From NCBI GenBank assembly GCA_034509755.1, contig CM067549.1:41181305-41245304 (forward strand): a DNA stretch of 64,000 nt, written 5' to 3'. Below, piece by piece: positions 1-12,900 of this stretch. A model generated the notes under the pieces. It was not told the origin of the DNA. It searched no databases and saw nothing but the letters and a program-made list of their open reading frames with translations. Each line of letters opens with the position of its first letter. Position 1 is the stretch's first letter. The DNA comes from Anisodus tanguticus. Its lineage: Eukaryota > Streptophyta > Magnoliopsida > Solanales > Solanaceae. The translations under genes were made by a program, and so were the position numbers.

Positions 1-1070
1 GTGAATTTCAAGCCAATTTGAGATAGTCGATACGATTCTAGAAAATTCATGTGCTAATACCCACCGGAAGTGCAAAAAATCACGAATTTGAGTTTCTGGG
101 TATAGACATGCATTACTAAGCGAGGTCGGCCATGAAGAAGTAATGGATGTCCATCACAAGCCTATTTTTCATGGCTCTGGTGCATTTCAGGCCAATTGGA
201 GACAAATGATAGAATTTTAGAAAATATGTGCGCTAATATCCACCGAAAGTGCAAAGAAACAAGAATTTGTGTTTCTGGGTTTAAAATGCAATAATAAGTG
301 ACGTCGGCCATGACGAACTAATGGGAGTCGATTACTAGACTATTTGTGATGCACTAGGTACATTTCAGGACAAATAGAGACAATCGATAGGATTTAGAAA
401 ATATGTGTGCTAATACCCGCCGAAAGTGCAAAAAATTACAAATTGGAGTTTCTAGGCTTAGAAATGCAATAATAAGTGACGTCGGCATGAGAAAGTTATG
501 GGTGTCTTCCACAAGCCTATTTTTCATGGACCGGATGAATTTCATGCCAATTAGAGACAGTCGACAGGATTCTAGAAAATCCGTGTGCTAATACCCACCG
601 AAAGTGCAAAACATCACGAATTTGAGTTTCTGGGTATAGAAATGCATTACTAAGCGAGGTCGGCCATGAAGAAGTAATGGATGTCCATCACAAGCCTATT
701 TTTCATGGCTCTGGTGCATTTCAGGCCAATTGGAGACAAATGATAGAATTTTAGAATATCTGTGCGCTAATATCCACCAAAAGTACAAAAAATCACGAAT
801 TTGAGTTTCTGGGTTTGGAAATGCAATACTAAGCGAGGTCGACCATGAAAAAGTAATGGATCTCGATCACTAGCCTATTTTTCATGGACCAGGTAAATTT
901 CCGGCCAATTAGAGAGAGTCGACAGGATATAGAAAATCCGTGTGCTAATACCCACCGAAAGTGCACAAAATCACAAATATGAGTTTCTGAGTTTAGAAAT
1001 ACAATACTAAGTAAGGTCGGCCACGAATAAGTAATGGATGTCGATCATAAGCCTATTTTTCATGGACCGG
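1..1070 (+). repeat. Hexameric higher-order unit A-B-C-A'-B'-C'
   Basis: The six monomers run 1-179, 180-357, 358-534, 535-713, 714-892 and 893-1070. B' looks chimeric: its first part is B-like (gacaaatgatagaatttta) but its second part is A-like (gcaatactaagcgaggtcga), which suggests past conversion or unequal exchange between classes. C' has cacaaaatcacaaatatg in place of the usual core. The same six-monomer order continues from 1071, and the B/C boundary marker tgatgcactag recurs about 1,071 bp apart (near 350, 1421 and 2492). Confidence 0.85.
36..48 (+). promoter_or_regulatory. Perfect three-unit heat-shock-element match in A monomer
   Basis: ttctagaaaattc fits TTCnnGAAnnTTC, the canonical heat shock factor (HSF) binding array. 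The same 13-mer recurs in many A-type monomers, for example at 1116, 2177, 3781, 5384, 6984 and 7519. It is a sequence match only. The motif is short, the DNA is A+T rich, and nothing else here looks like a promoter. Confidence 0.25.
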
Positions 1071-2141
1071 GTGAATTTCGGGCCAATTAGAGATAGTCGA
1101 TACGATTCTAGAAAATTCATGAGCTAATACCCAGGAAGTGCAAAAAATCACGAATTTGACCTTTTGGGTTTAGAAATGCAATACTAAGCGACGTCGTCCA
1201 TGAAGAAGTAATGGATGTCGATCACATGCTTATTTGTCATGGCTCGGTGAATTTTAGGCCAATTAGAGAAAAATGATAGAATTTTAGAAAATACGTAAGC
1301 TAATAATATCCATTGAAAATTGCAAAAAATCCTGAATTTGTGTTTCTAGGCTTAAAATGCAATAATAAGTGACGTCGGCCATGAAGAAGTAATGGGAGTT
1401 GATTACTTTCCTTTTTGTGATGCACTAGGTACAGTTCAGGACAAATAGAGATAATCGATAGGATTTAGAAAATATGTGTGCTAATACCCGCAGAAAGTGC
1501 AAAAAATCACAAATTGGAGTTTCTAGGCTTAGAAATGCAATAATAAGTGACGTCGGCCATGAGGAAGTAATGGGTGTCTTCCACAAGCCTATTTTTCATG
1601 GACCGGATGAATTTCATGCCAATTAGAGACAGTCGACAGGATTCTAGAAAATCCGTGTGCTAATACCCACCGAAAGTGCAAAACATCACGAATTTGAGTT
1701 TCTGGGTATAGAAATGCATTACTAAGCGAGGTCGGCCATGAAGAAGTAATAGAAGTCCATCACAAGCCTATTTTTCATGGCTCGGTGCATTTCGTGGCCA
1801 ATTGGAGACAAATGATAGAATTTTAGAATATCTCGTGAGCTAATATCCACCAAAAGTAAAAAAAATCACGAATTTGAGTTTACGGGTTTGGAAATGCAAT
1901 ACTAAGCGAGGTCGACCATGAAGAAGTAATGGATGTCGATCACAAGACTATTTTTCATGGACCGGTAAATTTCCGGCCAATTAGAGAGAGTCGACAGGAT
2001 TTAGAAATTCGTGTGCTAATACCCATCGAAAGTGCACAAAATCACAAATAAGAGTTTCTGAGTTTAGAAATACAATACTAAGTAAGGTCGGCCACAAATA
2101 AGTAATGGATGTCGATCATAAGCCTATTTTTCATGGACCGA
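1071..2141 (+). repeat. Second hexamer copy, divergent
   Basis: This continues the six-monomer unit. Its B monomer has a duplicated ata (gctaataatatccattg near 1300) and its C monomer has gtacagttcagg, variants seen again at about 18.05-18.2 kb. Near 1800-1830 several CAG and CTG sites differ from the equivalent positions near 725-755 (for example ttcgtggcc against ttcaggcc). The next copy of the window's first monomers begins at 2142, that is 2,141 bp or 12 monomers downstream of base 1. Bases 1 to about 430 are nearly identical to 2142 to about 2570. Confidence 0.8.
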
Positions 2142-3744
2142 GTGAATTTCAAGCCAATTTGAGATAGTCGATACGATTCTAGAAAATTCATGTGCTAATA
2201 CCCACCGGAAGTGCAAAAAATCACGAATTTGAGTTTCTGGGTATAGACATGCATTACTAAGCGAGGTCGGCCATGAAGAAGTAATGGATGTCCATCACAA
2301 GCCTATTTTTCATGGCTCTGGTGCATTTCAGGCCAATTGGAGACAAATGATAGAATTTTAGAAAATATGTGCGCTAATATCCACCGAAAGTGCAAAGAAA
2401 CAAGAATTTGTGTTTCTGGGTTTAAAATGCAATAATAAGTGACGTCGGCCATGACGAACTAATGGGAGTCGATTACTAGACTATTTGTGATGCACTAGGT
2501 ACATTTCAGGACAAATAGAGACAATCGATAGGATTTAGAAAATATGTGTGCTAATACCCGCCGAAAGTGCAAAAAATAACAAATTGGAGTTTCTGGGCTT
2601 AGAAATGCAATAATAAGTGACGTCGACCATGAGGAAGTATTGGGTGTCTGTCACAAACCAATTTTTCATGGACCGGATGAATTTCATGCCAATTAGAGAC
2701 AGTCGACAGGATTCTAGAAAATCTGTTTGTTAATACCCACCGGAAGTGCAAAAAATCACGAATTTGAGTTTCTGGGTTTAGAAATGCAATACTAAGTACG
2801 TCGGCCATGAAGAAGTAATGGATGTCCATCACAAGCCTATTTTTCATGGCATTGGTGAATTTCGTGCCAATTAGAGACAAATGATAGAATTTTAGAAAAT
2901 ATGTGCGCTAATATCCACCGAAAGTGCAAAGAAACAAGAATTTGTGTTTCTGGGTTTCAAATGCAATAATAAGTGACGTAGGCCATGACGAACTAATGGG
3001 AGTCGATTACTAGACTATTTGTGATGCACTAGGTACATTTCAGTACAAATAGAGATAATCGATAGGATTTAGAAAATATGTGTGCTAATACCCACCGAAA
3101 GTGCAAAAAATCACAAATTGGAGTTTCGAGTTTAGAAATACAATACTAAGTAAGGTCGACGACGAATAAGTAATGGATGTCGATCATAAGCCTATTTTTC
3201 ATGGACCGAGTGAATTTCGGGACAATTAGAGATAGTCGACGGGGTTCTAAAAAATTCATGTGCTAATACCCACCGAAAGTGCAAAAAATCACGAATTTGA
3301 GTTTTTGGGTTTAGAAATGCAATACTAAGCGACATCGGCCATGAAGAGGTAATGGATGTCGATCACAAGCATATTTGTCATGGATCCGGTGAATTTCGGG
3401 TCAATTAGAGAAAAATTATAAAATTTTAGAAAATCATAGTGTGCTAATATGCACCGAAAGTGCAAAAAATCATGAATTTGTGTTTCGGGTTTAAAATTCA
3501 ATAATAAGAGACATCGGCCATGAAGAAGTAATGGATGTCGATCACAAGCGTATTTTTGATGGACCAGGTAAATTTACGGCCAATTAGAGAGAGTCGATAG
3601 GATTTAGAAAATCCGTGTGGTAATACCCACCGAAAGTGCACAAAATCACAAATATGAGTTTCTGAGTTTAGAAATACAATACTAAGTAAGGTCGGCAACG
3701 AATAAGTAATGGATGTCGATCATAAGCCTATTTTTCATGGACCG
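2142..3744 (+). repeat. Nonamer (9-monomer) tandem duplication, copy 1
   Basis: This 1,603-bp block is directly followed by a second copy. The private variant gtcggcaacg lies at 3691 here and 5294 in copy 2, giving the 1,603-bp offset. Almost all differences between the copies are at CAG, CTG or CCG sites, for example tttcgagtt/tttctgagtt, gacggggttc/gacagggttc and aatcatagtg/aatctgtg. The true divergence may therefore be close to zero. Confidence 0.88.
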
Positions 3745-5347
3745 AGTGAATTTCAGGCCAATTAGAGATAGTCGATACGATTCTAGAAAATTCATGTGCT
3801 AATACCCACCTGAAGTGCAAAAAATCACGAATTTGAGTTTCTGGGTATAGACATGCATTACTAAGCGAGGTCGGCCATGAAGAAGTAATGGATGTCCATC
3901 ACAAGCCTATTTTTCATGGCTCTGGTGCATTTCAGGCCAATTGGAGACAAATGATAGAATTTTAGAAAATATGTGCGCTAATATCCACCGAAAGTGCAAA
4001 GAAACAAGAATTTGTGTTTCTGGGTTTAAAATGCAATAATAAGTGACGTCGGCCATGACGAACTAATGGGAGTCGATTACTAGACTATTTGTGATGCACT
4101 AGGTACATTTCAGGACAAATAGAGACAATCGATAGGATTTAGAAAATATGTGTGCTAATACCCGCCGAAAGTGCAAAAAATAACAAATTGGAGTTTCTGG
4201 GCTTAGAAATGCAATAATAAGTGACGTCGACCATGAGGAAGTATTGGGTGTCTGTCACAAACCAATTTTTCATGGACCGGATGAATTTCATGCCAATTAG
4301 AGACAGTCGACAGGATTCTAGAAAATCTGTTTGTTAATACCCACCTAAGTGCAAAAAATCACGAATTTGAGTTTCTGGGTTTAGAAATGCAATACTAAGT
4401 ACGTCGGCCATGAAGAAGTAATGGATGTCCATCACAAGCCTATTTTTCATGGCATTGGTGAATTTCAGGCCAATTAGAGACAAATGATAGAATTTTAGAA
4501 AATATGTGCGCTAATATCCACCGAAAGTGCAAAGAAACAAGAATTTGTGTTTCTGGGTTTCAAATGCAATAATAAGTGACGTAGGCCATGACGAACTAAT
4601 GGGAGTCGATTACTAGACTATTTGTGATGCACTAGGTACATTTCAGTACAAATAGAGATAATCGATAGGATTTAGAAAATATGTGTGCTAATACCCACCG
4701 AAAGTGCAAAAAATCACAAATTGGAGTTTCTGAGTTTAGAAATACAATACTAAGTAAGGTCAGCGACGAATAAGTAATGGATGTCGATCATAAGCCTATT
4801 TTTCATGGACCGAGTGAATTTCAGGACAATTAGAGATAGTCGACAGGGTTCTAAAAAATTCATGTGCTAATACCCACCGAAAGTGCAAAAAATCACGAAT
4901 TTGAGTTTTTGGGTTTAGAAATGCAATACTAAGCGACATCAGCCATGAAGAGGTAATGGATGTCGATCACAAGCATATTTGTCATGGATCTGGTGAATTT
5001 CAGGTCAATTAGAGAAAAATTATAAAATTTTAGAAAATCTGTGTGCTAATATGCACTGAAAGTGCAAAAAATCATGAATTTGTGTTTCTGGGTTTAAAAT
5101 TCAATAATAAGAGACATCGGCCATGAAGAAGTAATGGATGTCGATCACAAGCGTATTTTTGATGGACCAGGTAAATTTACGGCCAATTAGAGAGAGTCGA
5201 TAGGATTTAGAAAATCCGTGTGGTAATACCCACCGAAAGTGCACAAAATCACAAATATGAGTTTCTGAGTTTAGAAATACAATACTAAGTAAGGTCGGCA
5301 ACGAATAAGTAATGGATGTCGATCATAAGCCTATTTTTCATGGACCG
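3745..5347 (+). repeat. Nonamer tandem duplication, copy 2
   Basis: This is the direct second copy of the preceding 1,603-bp block. It starts at gtgaatttcaggccaatta with a class A monomer. It also lies inside the first copy of the larger ~5.97-kb duplication, so most of it appears a third time at about 9.92-11.3 kb. The nesting orders the events: the nonamer duplicated first and the 5.97-kb block later. Confidence 0.88.
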
Positions 5348-8300
5348 AGTGAATTTCAGGCCAATTAGAGATAGTCGATACGATTCTAGAAAATTCACGT
5401 GCTAATACCCGCCGGAAGTGCAAAAAATCACGAATTTGAGTTTCTGGGTTTAGAAATGCAATACTAAGCGAGGTCGGCCATGAAGAAGTAATGGATGTCG
5501 ATCAGAAGCCTATTTTTCATAGACCAGGTGAATTTCAAGACAATTAGATACAAATGATAGAATTTTAGAAAATCTGTGCGCTAATATCCACCGAAAGTGC
5601 AAAAATCATGAATTTGTGTTTCTGGGCTTAAAATCCAATAATAAGTGACGTCGGACATGACTAAGCAATGGGAGTCGATTACTAGCCTATTTGTGATGCA
5701 CAAGGTATATTTCATGACAAATAGAGACAATCGATAGGATTTAGAAAATATGTGTGCTAATATCCGCGAAAGTGCAAAAAATAACAAATTGGAATTTACG
5801 GGCTTAGAAATGCAATAATAAGTGACGTCGACCATGAGGAAGTATTGGGTGTCTGTCACAAACCTATTTTTCATGGACCGGATGAATTTCATGCCAATTA
5901 GAGACGATCGACGAGGATTCTACAAAATCATTTGCTAATAACCACCTAAGTGCAAAAAATCACGAATTTGAGTTTCGGGTTTAGAAATGCAATACTAAGC
6001 GACGTCGGCCATGAAGAAGTAATGGATGTCCATCACAAGCCTATTTTTCATGGCATTGGTGACTTTCGGCCAATTAGAGACAAATGATAGAATTTTAGAA
6101 AATATGTGCGCTAATATCCACCGAAAGTGCAAAGAAACAAGAATTTGTGTTTCGGGTTTAAAATGCAATAATAAGTGACGTCGGCCATGACGAACTAATG
6201 GGAGTCGATTACTAGACTATTTGTGATGCACTAGGTACATTTCGGGACAAATAGAGAATCGATAGGATTTAGAAAATATGTGTGCTAATACCCGCCGAAA
6301 GTGCAAAAAATCACAAATTGGAGTTTCTAGGCTTAGAAATGCAATAATAAGTGACGTCGGCCATGAGGAAGTAATGGGTGTCTTCCACAAGCCTATTTTT
6401 CATGGACCGGATGAATTTCATGCCAATTAGAGACAATCGACGGGATTCTAGAAAATCCGTGTGCTAATACCCACCGAAAGTGCAAAACATCACGAATTTG
6501 AGTTTCTGGGTATAGAAATGCATTACTAAGCGAGGTCGGCCATGAAGAAGTAATGGATGTCCATCACAAGCCAATTTTTCATGGCTCTGGTGCATTTCGA
6601 GGCCAATAGGAGACAAATGATAGAATTTTAGATTATCTCGTAAGCTAATATCCACCGAAAGTATAAAAAATCACGAATTTGAGTTTCTGGGTTTGGAAAT
6701 GCAATACTAAGCGAGGTCGACCATGAAGAAGTAATGGATGTCGATCACAAGCGTATTTTTCATGGACCAGATAAATTTACGGCCAATTAGAGAGAGTCGA
6801 TAGGATTTAGAAAATCCGTGTGCTAATATCCACCGAAAGTGCACAAAATCACAAATATGAGTTTCTGAGTTTAGATATACAATACTAAGTAAGGTCGGCC
6901 ACGAATAAGTAATGGATGTCGATCATAAGCCTATTTTTCATGGACCGAGTGAATTTCAGGCCAATTAGAGATAGTCGATACGATTCTAGAAAATTCATGT
7001 GCTAATACCCACCGGAAGTGCAAAAAATCAAGAATTTGAGCTTTTAGGATTAGAAAGGCAATACTAAGCGACGTCGGCCATGAAGAAGTAATGGATGTCG
7101 ATCACTAGCATATTTGTCATGGCTCTGGTGAATTTCAGGCCAATTAGAGAAAAATGATAGAAATTTAGAAAATCTGTGCGCTAATATGCATTGAAAGTGC
7201 AAAAAATCATGAATTTGTGTTTCTGGGCTTAAAATGCAATAATAAGTGACGTCGGCCATGAAGAAGTAATGGGAGTTGATTACTTGCCTTTTTGTGATGC
7301 ACTAGGTACAGTTCAGGACAAATAGAGATAATCGATAGGATGTAGAAAATATGTGTGCTATTACCCGCCGAATGTGCAAAAAATCACAAATTGGAGTTTC
7401 TCGGCTTAGAAATGCAATAATAAGTGACGTCAGCCATGAGGAAGTAATGGGTGTCTGTCACAAGCCTATTTTTCATGGACCGGATGAATTTCATGCCAAT
7501 TAGAGACAGTCGATAGGATTCTAGAAAATTCGTGTGCTAATACCCACTGAAAGTGCAAAACATCACGAATTTGAGTTTCTGGGTATAGAAATGCATTACT
7601 AAGCGAGGTCGGCCATGAAGAAGTAATGGATGTCCATCACAAGCCTATTTTTCATGGCTCTGGTGCATTTCAGGCCAATTGGAGACAAATGATAGAATTT
7701 TAGAATATCTGTGCGCTAATATCCACCGAAAGTATAAAAAATCACGAATTTGAGTTTCTGGGTTTGGAAATGCAATACTAAGCGAGGTCGACCATGAAGA
7801 AGTAATGGATGTCGATCACAAGCGTATTTTTCATGGACCAGGTAAATTTATGGCCAATTAGAGAGAGTCGATAGGATTTAGAAAATCCGTGTGCTAATAC
7901 CCACCGAAAGTGCATAAAATCACAAATATGAGTTTCTGAGTTTAGAAATACAATACTAAGTAAGGTCGGCCACGAATAAGTAATGGATGTCGATCATAAG
8001 CCTATTTTTCATGGACCGAGTGAGTTTCAGGCCAATTAGAGATAGTCGATACGATTCTAGAAAATTCATGTGATAATACCCACCGGAAGTGCAAAAAATC
8101 ACGAATTTGAGTTTCTGGGTTTAGAAATGCAATACTAAGCGAGGTCGGCCATGAAGAAATAATGGATGTCGATCGAAGCCTATTTTTCATGGACCAGGTG
8201 AATTTCGGCCAATTAGATACAAATGATTAAATTTTAGAAAATTTGTGCGCCAATATCCACCGAAAGTGCAAAAATCATGAATTTGTGTTTCTGGGCTTAA

Positions 8301-9920
8301 AATGCAATAATAAGTGACGTCGGACATGACTAAGAAATGGGAGTCGATTACTAGCCTATTTGTGATGCACAAGGTATATTTCATGACAAATAGAGACAAT
8401 CGATAGGATTTAGAAAATATGTGTGCTAATACCCGCCGAAAGTGCAAAAAATAACAAATTGGAGTTTCTGGGCTTAGAAATGCAATAATAAGTGACGTCG
8501 ACCATGAGGAAGTATTGGGTGTCTGTCACAAACCTATTTTTCATGGACCGGATGAATTTCATGCCAATTAGAGACAGTCGACAGGATTCTACAAAATCTG
8601 TTTGCTAATAACCACCGGAAGTGCAAAAAATCACGAATTTGAGTTTCTGGGTTTAGAAATACAATACTAAGCGACGTCGGCCATGAAGAAGTAATGGATG
8701 TCCATCACAAGCCTATTTTTCATGGCATTGGTGAATTTCAGGCCAATTAGAGACAAATGATAGAATTTTAGAAAATATGTGCGCTAATATCCACCGAAAG
8801 TGCAAAGAAACAAGAATTTGTGTTTCTGGGTTTAAAATGCAATAATAAGTGACGTCGGCCATGACGAAATAATGGGAGTCGATTACTAGACTATTTGTGA
8901 TGCACTAGGTACATTTCAGGACAAATAGAGACAATCGATAGGATTTAGAAAATATGTGTGCTAATACCCGCCGAAAGTGCAAAAAATCACAAATTGGAGT
9001 TTCTAGGCTTAGAAATGCAATAATAAGTGACGTCGGCCATGAGGAAGTAATGGGTGTCTTCCACAAGCCTATTTTTCATGGACCGGATGAATTTCATGCC
9101 AATTAGAGACAGTCGACAGGATTCTAGAAAATCCGTGTGCTAATACCCACCGAAAGTGCAAAACATCACGAATTTGAGTTTCTGGGTATAGAAATGCATT
9201 ACTAAGCGAGGTCGGACATGAAGAAGTAATGGATGTCCATCACAAGCCTATTTTTCATGGCTCGGTGCATTTCGGGCCAATTGGAGACAAATGATAGAAT
9301 TTAAGAATATACGTGCGCTAATATCCACCGAAAGTATAAAAAATCACGAATTTGAGTTTCTGGGTTTGGAAATGCAATACTAAGCGAGGTCGACCATGAA
9401 GAAGTAATGGATGTCGATCACAAGCGTATTTTTCATGGACCAGATAAATTTACGACCAATTAGAGAGAGTCGATAGGATTTAGAAAATACTATTACAAAT
9501 AGAGATTACTTGCCTTTTTGTGATGCACTAGGTACAATTCAGGACAAATAGAGATAATCGATAGGATGTAGAAAATATGTGTGCTATTACCCGCCGAATG
9601 TGCAAAAAATCACAAATTGGAGTTTCTAGGCTTAGAAATGCAATAATAAGTGACGTCAGCCATGAGGAAGTAATGGGTGTCTGTCACAAGCCTATTTTTC
9701 ATGGACCGGATGAATTTCATGCCAATTAGAGAAAGTCGATAGGATTCTAGAAAATTCGTGTGCTAATACCCACTGAAAGTGCAAAACATCACGAATTTGA
9801 GTTTCTGGGTATAGAAATGCATTACTAAGCGAGGTCGGCCATGAAGAAGTAATGGATGTCCATCACAAGCCTATTTTTCATGGCTCTGGTGCATTTCAGG
9901 CCAATTGGAGACAAATGATA
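3957..9920 (+). repeat. ~5.97-kb segmental tandem duplication, copy 1
   Basis: This block is repeated head-to-tail immediately downstream with an offset of 5,964 to 5,973 bp. Idiosyncratic landmarks occur in both copies: ggtcggcaacg (5294), gcttttaggattagaaagg (about 7040), gtgataataccc (about 8069), and the unusual deletion joint tagaaaatactattaca (9481). Breakpoints are uncertain by roughly 100 bp, because both left flanks and the junction share the same monomer sequence. The unit is about 33.5 monomers long because it contains an internal deletion hybrid. The CHG sites are scrambled in patches here (about 5740-6660, 8160-8210, 9240-9320). Confidence 0.9.
9476..9520 (+). repeat. Deletion hybrid monomer: C head fused to B tail
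   Basis: A class C' head (ataaatttacg..gataggatttagaaaatac) stops after about 60 bp. It is joined through tattacaaatagaga to the end of a class B monomer (gattacttgcctttttgtgatgcactag), after which a class C monomer follows. About 430 bp (rest of C, A, most of B) is missing, yet the A-B-C order resumes. The few non-matching bases at the joint suggest end-joining rather than homologous exchange. Confidence 0.8.
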
Positions 9921-12900
9921 GAATTTTAGAAAATATGTGCGCTAATATCCACCGAAAGTGCAAAGAAACAAGAATTTGTGTTTCTGGGTTTAAAATGCAA
10001 TAATAAGTGACGTCGGCCATGACGAACTAATGGGAGTCGATTACTAGACTATTTGTGATGCACTAGGTACATTTCGGGACAAATAGAGACAATCGATAGG
10101 ATTTAGAAAATATGTGTGCTAATACCCGCCGAAAGTGCAAAAAATAACAAATTGGAGTTTCCGGGCTTAGAAATGCAATAATAAGTGACGTCGACCATGA
10201 GGAAGTATTGGGTGTCTGTCACAAACCAATTTTTCATGGACCGGATGAATTTCATGCCAATTAGAGACAGTCGACAGGATTCTAGAAAATCTGTTTGTTA
10301 ATACCCACCGGAAGTGCAAAAAATCACGAATTTGAGTTTCTGGGTTTAGAAATGCAATACTAAGTACGTCGGCCATGAAGAAGTAATGGATGTCCATCAC
10401 AAGCCTATTTTTCATGGCATTGGTGAATTTCAGGCCAATTAGAGACAAATGATAGAATTTTAGAAAATATGTGCGCTAATATCCACCGAAAGTGCAAAGA
10501 AACAAGAATTTGTGTTTCTGGGTTTCAAATGCAATAATAAGTGACGTAGGCCATGACGAACTAATGGGAGTCGATTACTAGACTATTTGTGATGCACTAG
10601 GTACATTTCAGTACAAATAGAGATAATCGATAGGATTTAGAAAATATGTGTGCTAATACCCACCGAAAGTGCAAAAAATCACAAATTGGAGTTTCCGAGT
10701 TTAGAAATACAATACTAAGTAAGGTCGACGACGAATAAGTAATGGATGTCGATCATAAGCCTATTTTTCATGGACCGAGTGAATTTCAGGACAATTAGAG
10801 ATAGTCGACAGGGTTCTAAAAAATTCATGTGCTAATACCCACCGAAAGTGCAAAAAATCACGAATTTGAGTTTTTGGGTTTAGAAATGCAATACTAAGCG
10901 ACATCGGCCATGAAGAGGTAATGGATGTCGATCACAAGCATATTTGTCATGGATCCGGTGAATTTCGGGTCAATTAGAGAAAAATTATAAAATTTTAGAA
11001 AATCAGTATGTGCTAATATGCACTTTGAAAGTGCAAAAAATCATGAATTTGTGTTTCGGGTTTAAAATTCAATAATAAGAGACATCGGCCATGAAGAAGT
11101 AATGGATGTCGATCACAAGCGTATTTTTGATGGACCAGGTAAATTTACGGCCAATTAGAGAGAGTCGATAGGATTTAGAAAATCCGTGTGGTAATACCCA
11201 CCGAAAGTGCACAAAATCACAAATATGAGTTTCTGAGTTTAGAAATACAATACTAAGTAAGGTCGGCAACGAATAAGTAATGGATGTCGATCATAAGCCT
11301 ATTTTTCATGGACCGAGTGAATTTCAGGCCAATTAGAGATAGTCGATACGATTCTAGAAAATTCACGTGCTAATACCCGCCTAAGTGCAAAAAATCACGA
11401 ATTTGAGTTTCTGGGTTTAGAAATGCAATACTAAGCGAGGTCGGCCATGAAGAAGTAATGGATGTCGATCAGAAGCCTATTTTTCATAGACCAGGTGAAT
11501 TTCAAGACAATTAGATACAAATGATAGAATTTTAGAAAATCTGTGCGCTAATATCCACCGAAAGTGCAAAAATCATGAATTTGTGTTTCTGGGCTTAAAA
11601 TCCAATAATAAGTGACGTCGGACATGACTAAGCAATGGGAGTCGATTACTAGCCTATTTGTGATGCACAAGGTATATTTCATGACAAATAGAGACAATCG
11701 ATAGGATTTAGAAAATATGTGTGCTAATATCCGCCGAAAGTGCAAAAAATAACAAATTGGAATTTCTGGGCTTAGAAATGCAATAATAAGTGACGTCGAC
11801 CATGAGGAAGTATTGGGTGTCTGTCACAAACCTATTTTTCATGGACCGGATGAATTTCATGCCAATTAGAGACAGTCGACAGGATTCTACAAAATCTGTT
11901 TGCTAATAACCACCTGAAGTGCAAAAAATCACGAATTTGAGTTTCTGGGTTTAGAAATGCAATACTAAGCGACGTCGGCCATGAAGAAGTAATGGATGTC
12001 CATCACAAGCCTATTTTTCATGGCATTGGTGACTTTCAGGCCAATTAGAGACAAATGATAGAATTTTAGAAAATATGTGCGCTAATATCCACCGAAAGTG
12101 CAAAGAAACAAGAATTTGTGTTTCTGGGTTTAAAATGCAATAATAAGTGACGTCGGCCATGACGAACTAATGGGAGTCGATTACTAGACTATTTGTGATG
12201 CACTAGGTACATTTCAGGACAAATAGAGAATCGATAGGATTTAGAAAATATGTGTGCTAATACCCGCCGAAAGTGCAAAAAATCACAAATTGGAGTTTCT
12301 AGGCTTAGAAATGCAATAATAAGTGACGTCGGCCATGAGGAAGTAATGGGTGTCTTCCACAAGCCTATTTTTCATGGACCGGATGAATTTCATGCCAATT
12401 AGAGACAGTCGACAGGATTCTAGAAAATCCGTGTGCTAATACCCACCGAAAGTGCAAAACATCACGAATTTGAGTTTCTGGGTATAGAAATGCATTACTA
12501 AGCGAGGTCGGCCATGAAGAAGTAATGGATGTCCATCACAAGCCAATTTTTCATGGCTCTGGTGCATTTCAGGCCAATTGGAGACAAATGATAGAATTTT
12601 AGATTATCTGTGCGCTAATATCCACCGAAAGTATAAAAAATCACGAATTTGAGTTTCTGGGTTTGGAAATGCAATACTAAGCGAGGTCGACCATGAAGAA
12701 GTAATGGATGTCGATCACAAGCGTATTTTTCATGGACCAGATAAATTTACGGCCAATTAGAGAGAGTCGATAGGATTTAGAAAATCCGTGTGCTAATATC
12801 CACCGAAAGTGCACAAAATCACAAATATGAGTTTCTGAGTTTAGATATACAATACTAAGTAAGGTCGGCCACGAATAAGTAATGGATGTCGATCATAAGC

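Noticed and set aside
290..315. bZIP/TGACG-type element (gtgacgtcgg) in B monomers as a promoter
   Set aside because: The ACGT core is present and repeated, but it is short, lies in a conserved satellite block, and no transcription unit follows it.
2599..2880. Recurring 60-104 residue open frames on both strands across the window as genes
   Set aside because: They follow the monomer period, overlap on opposite strands, have no domain, change frame with satellite indels and begin at arbitrary atg triplets in the repeat. They are translations of satellite DNA.
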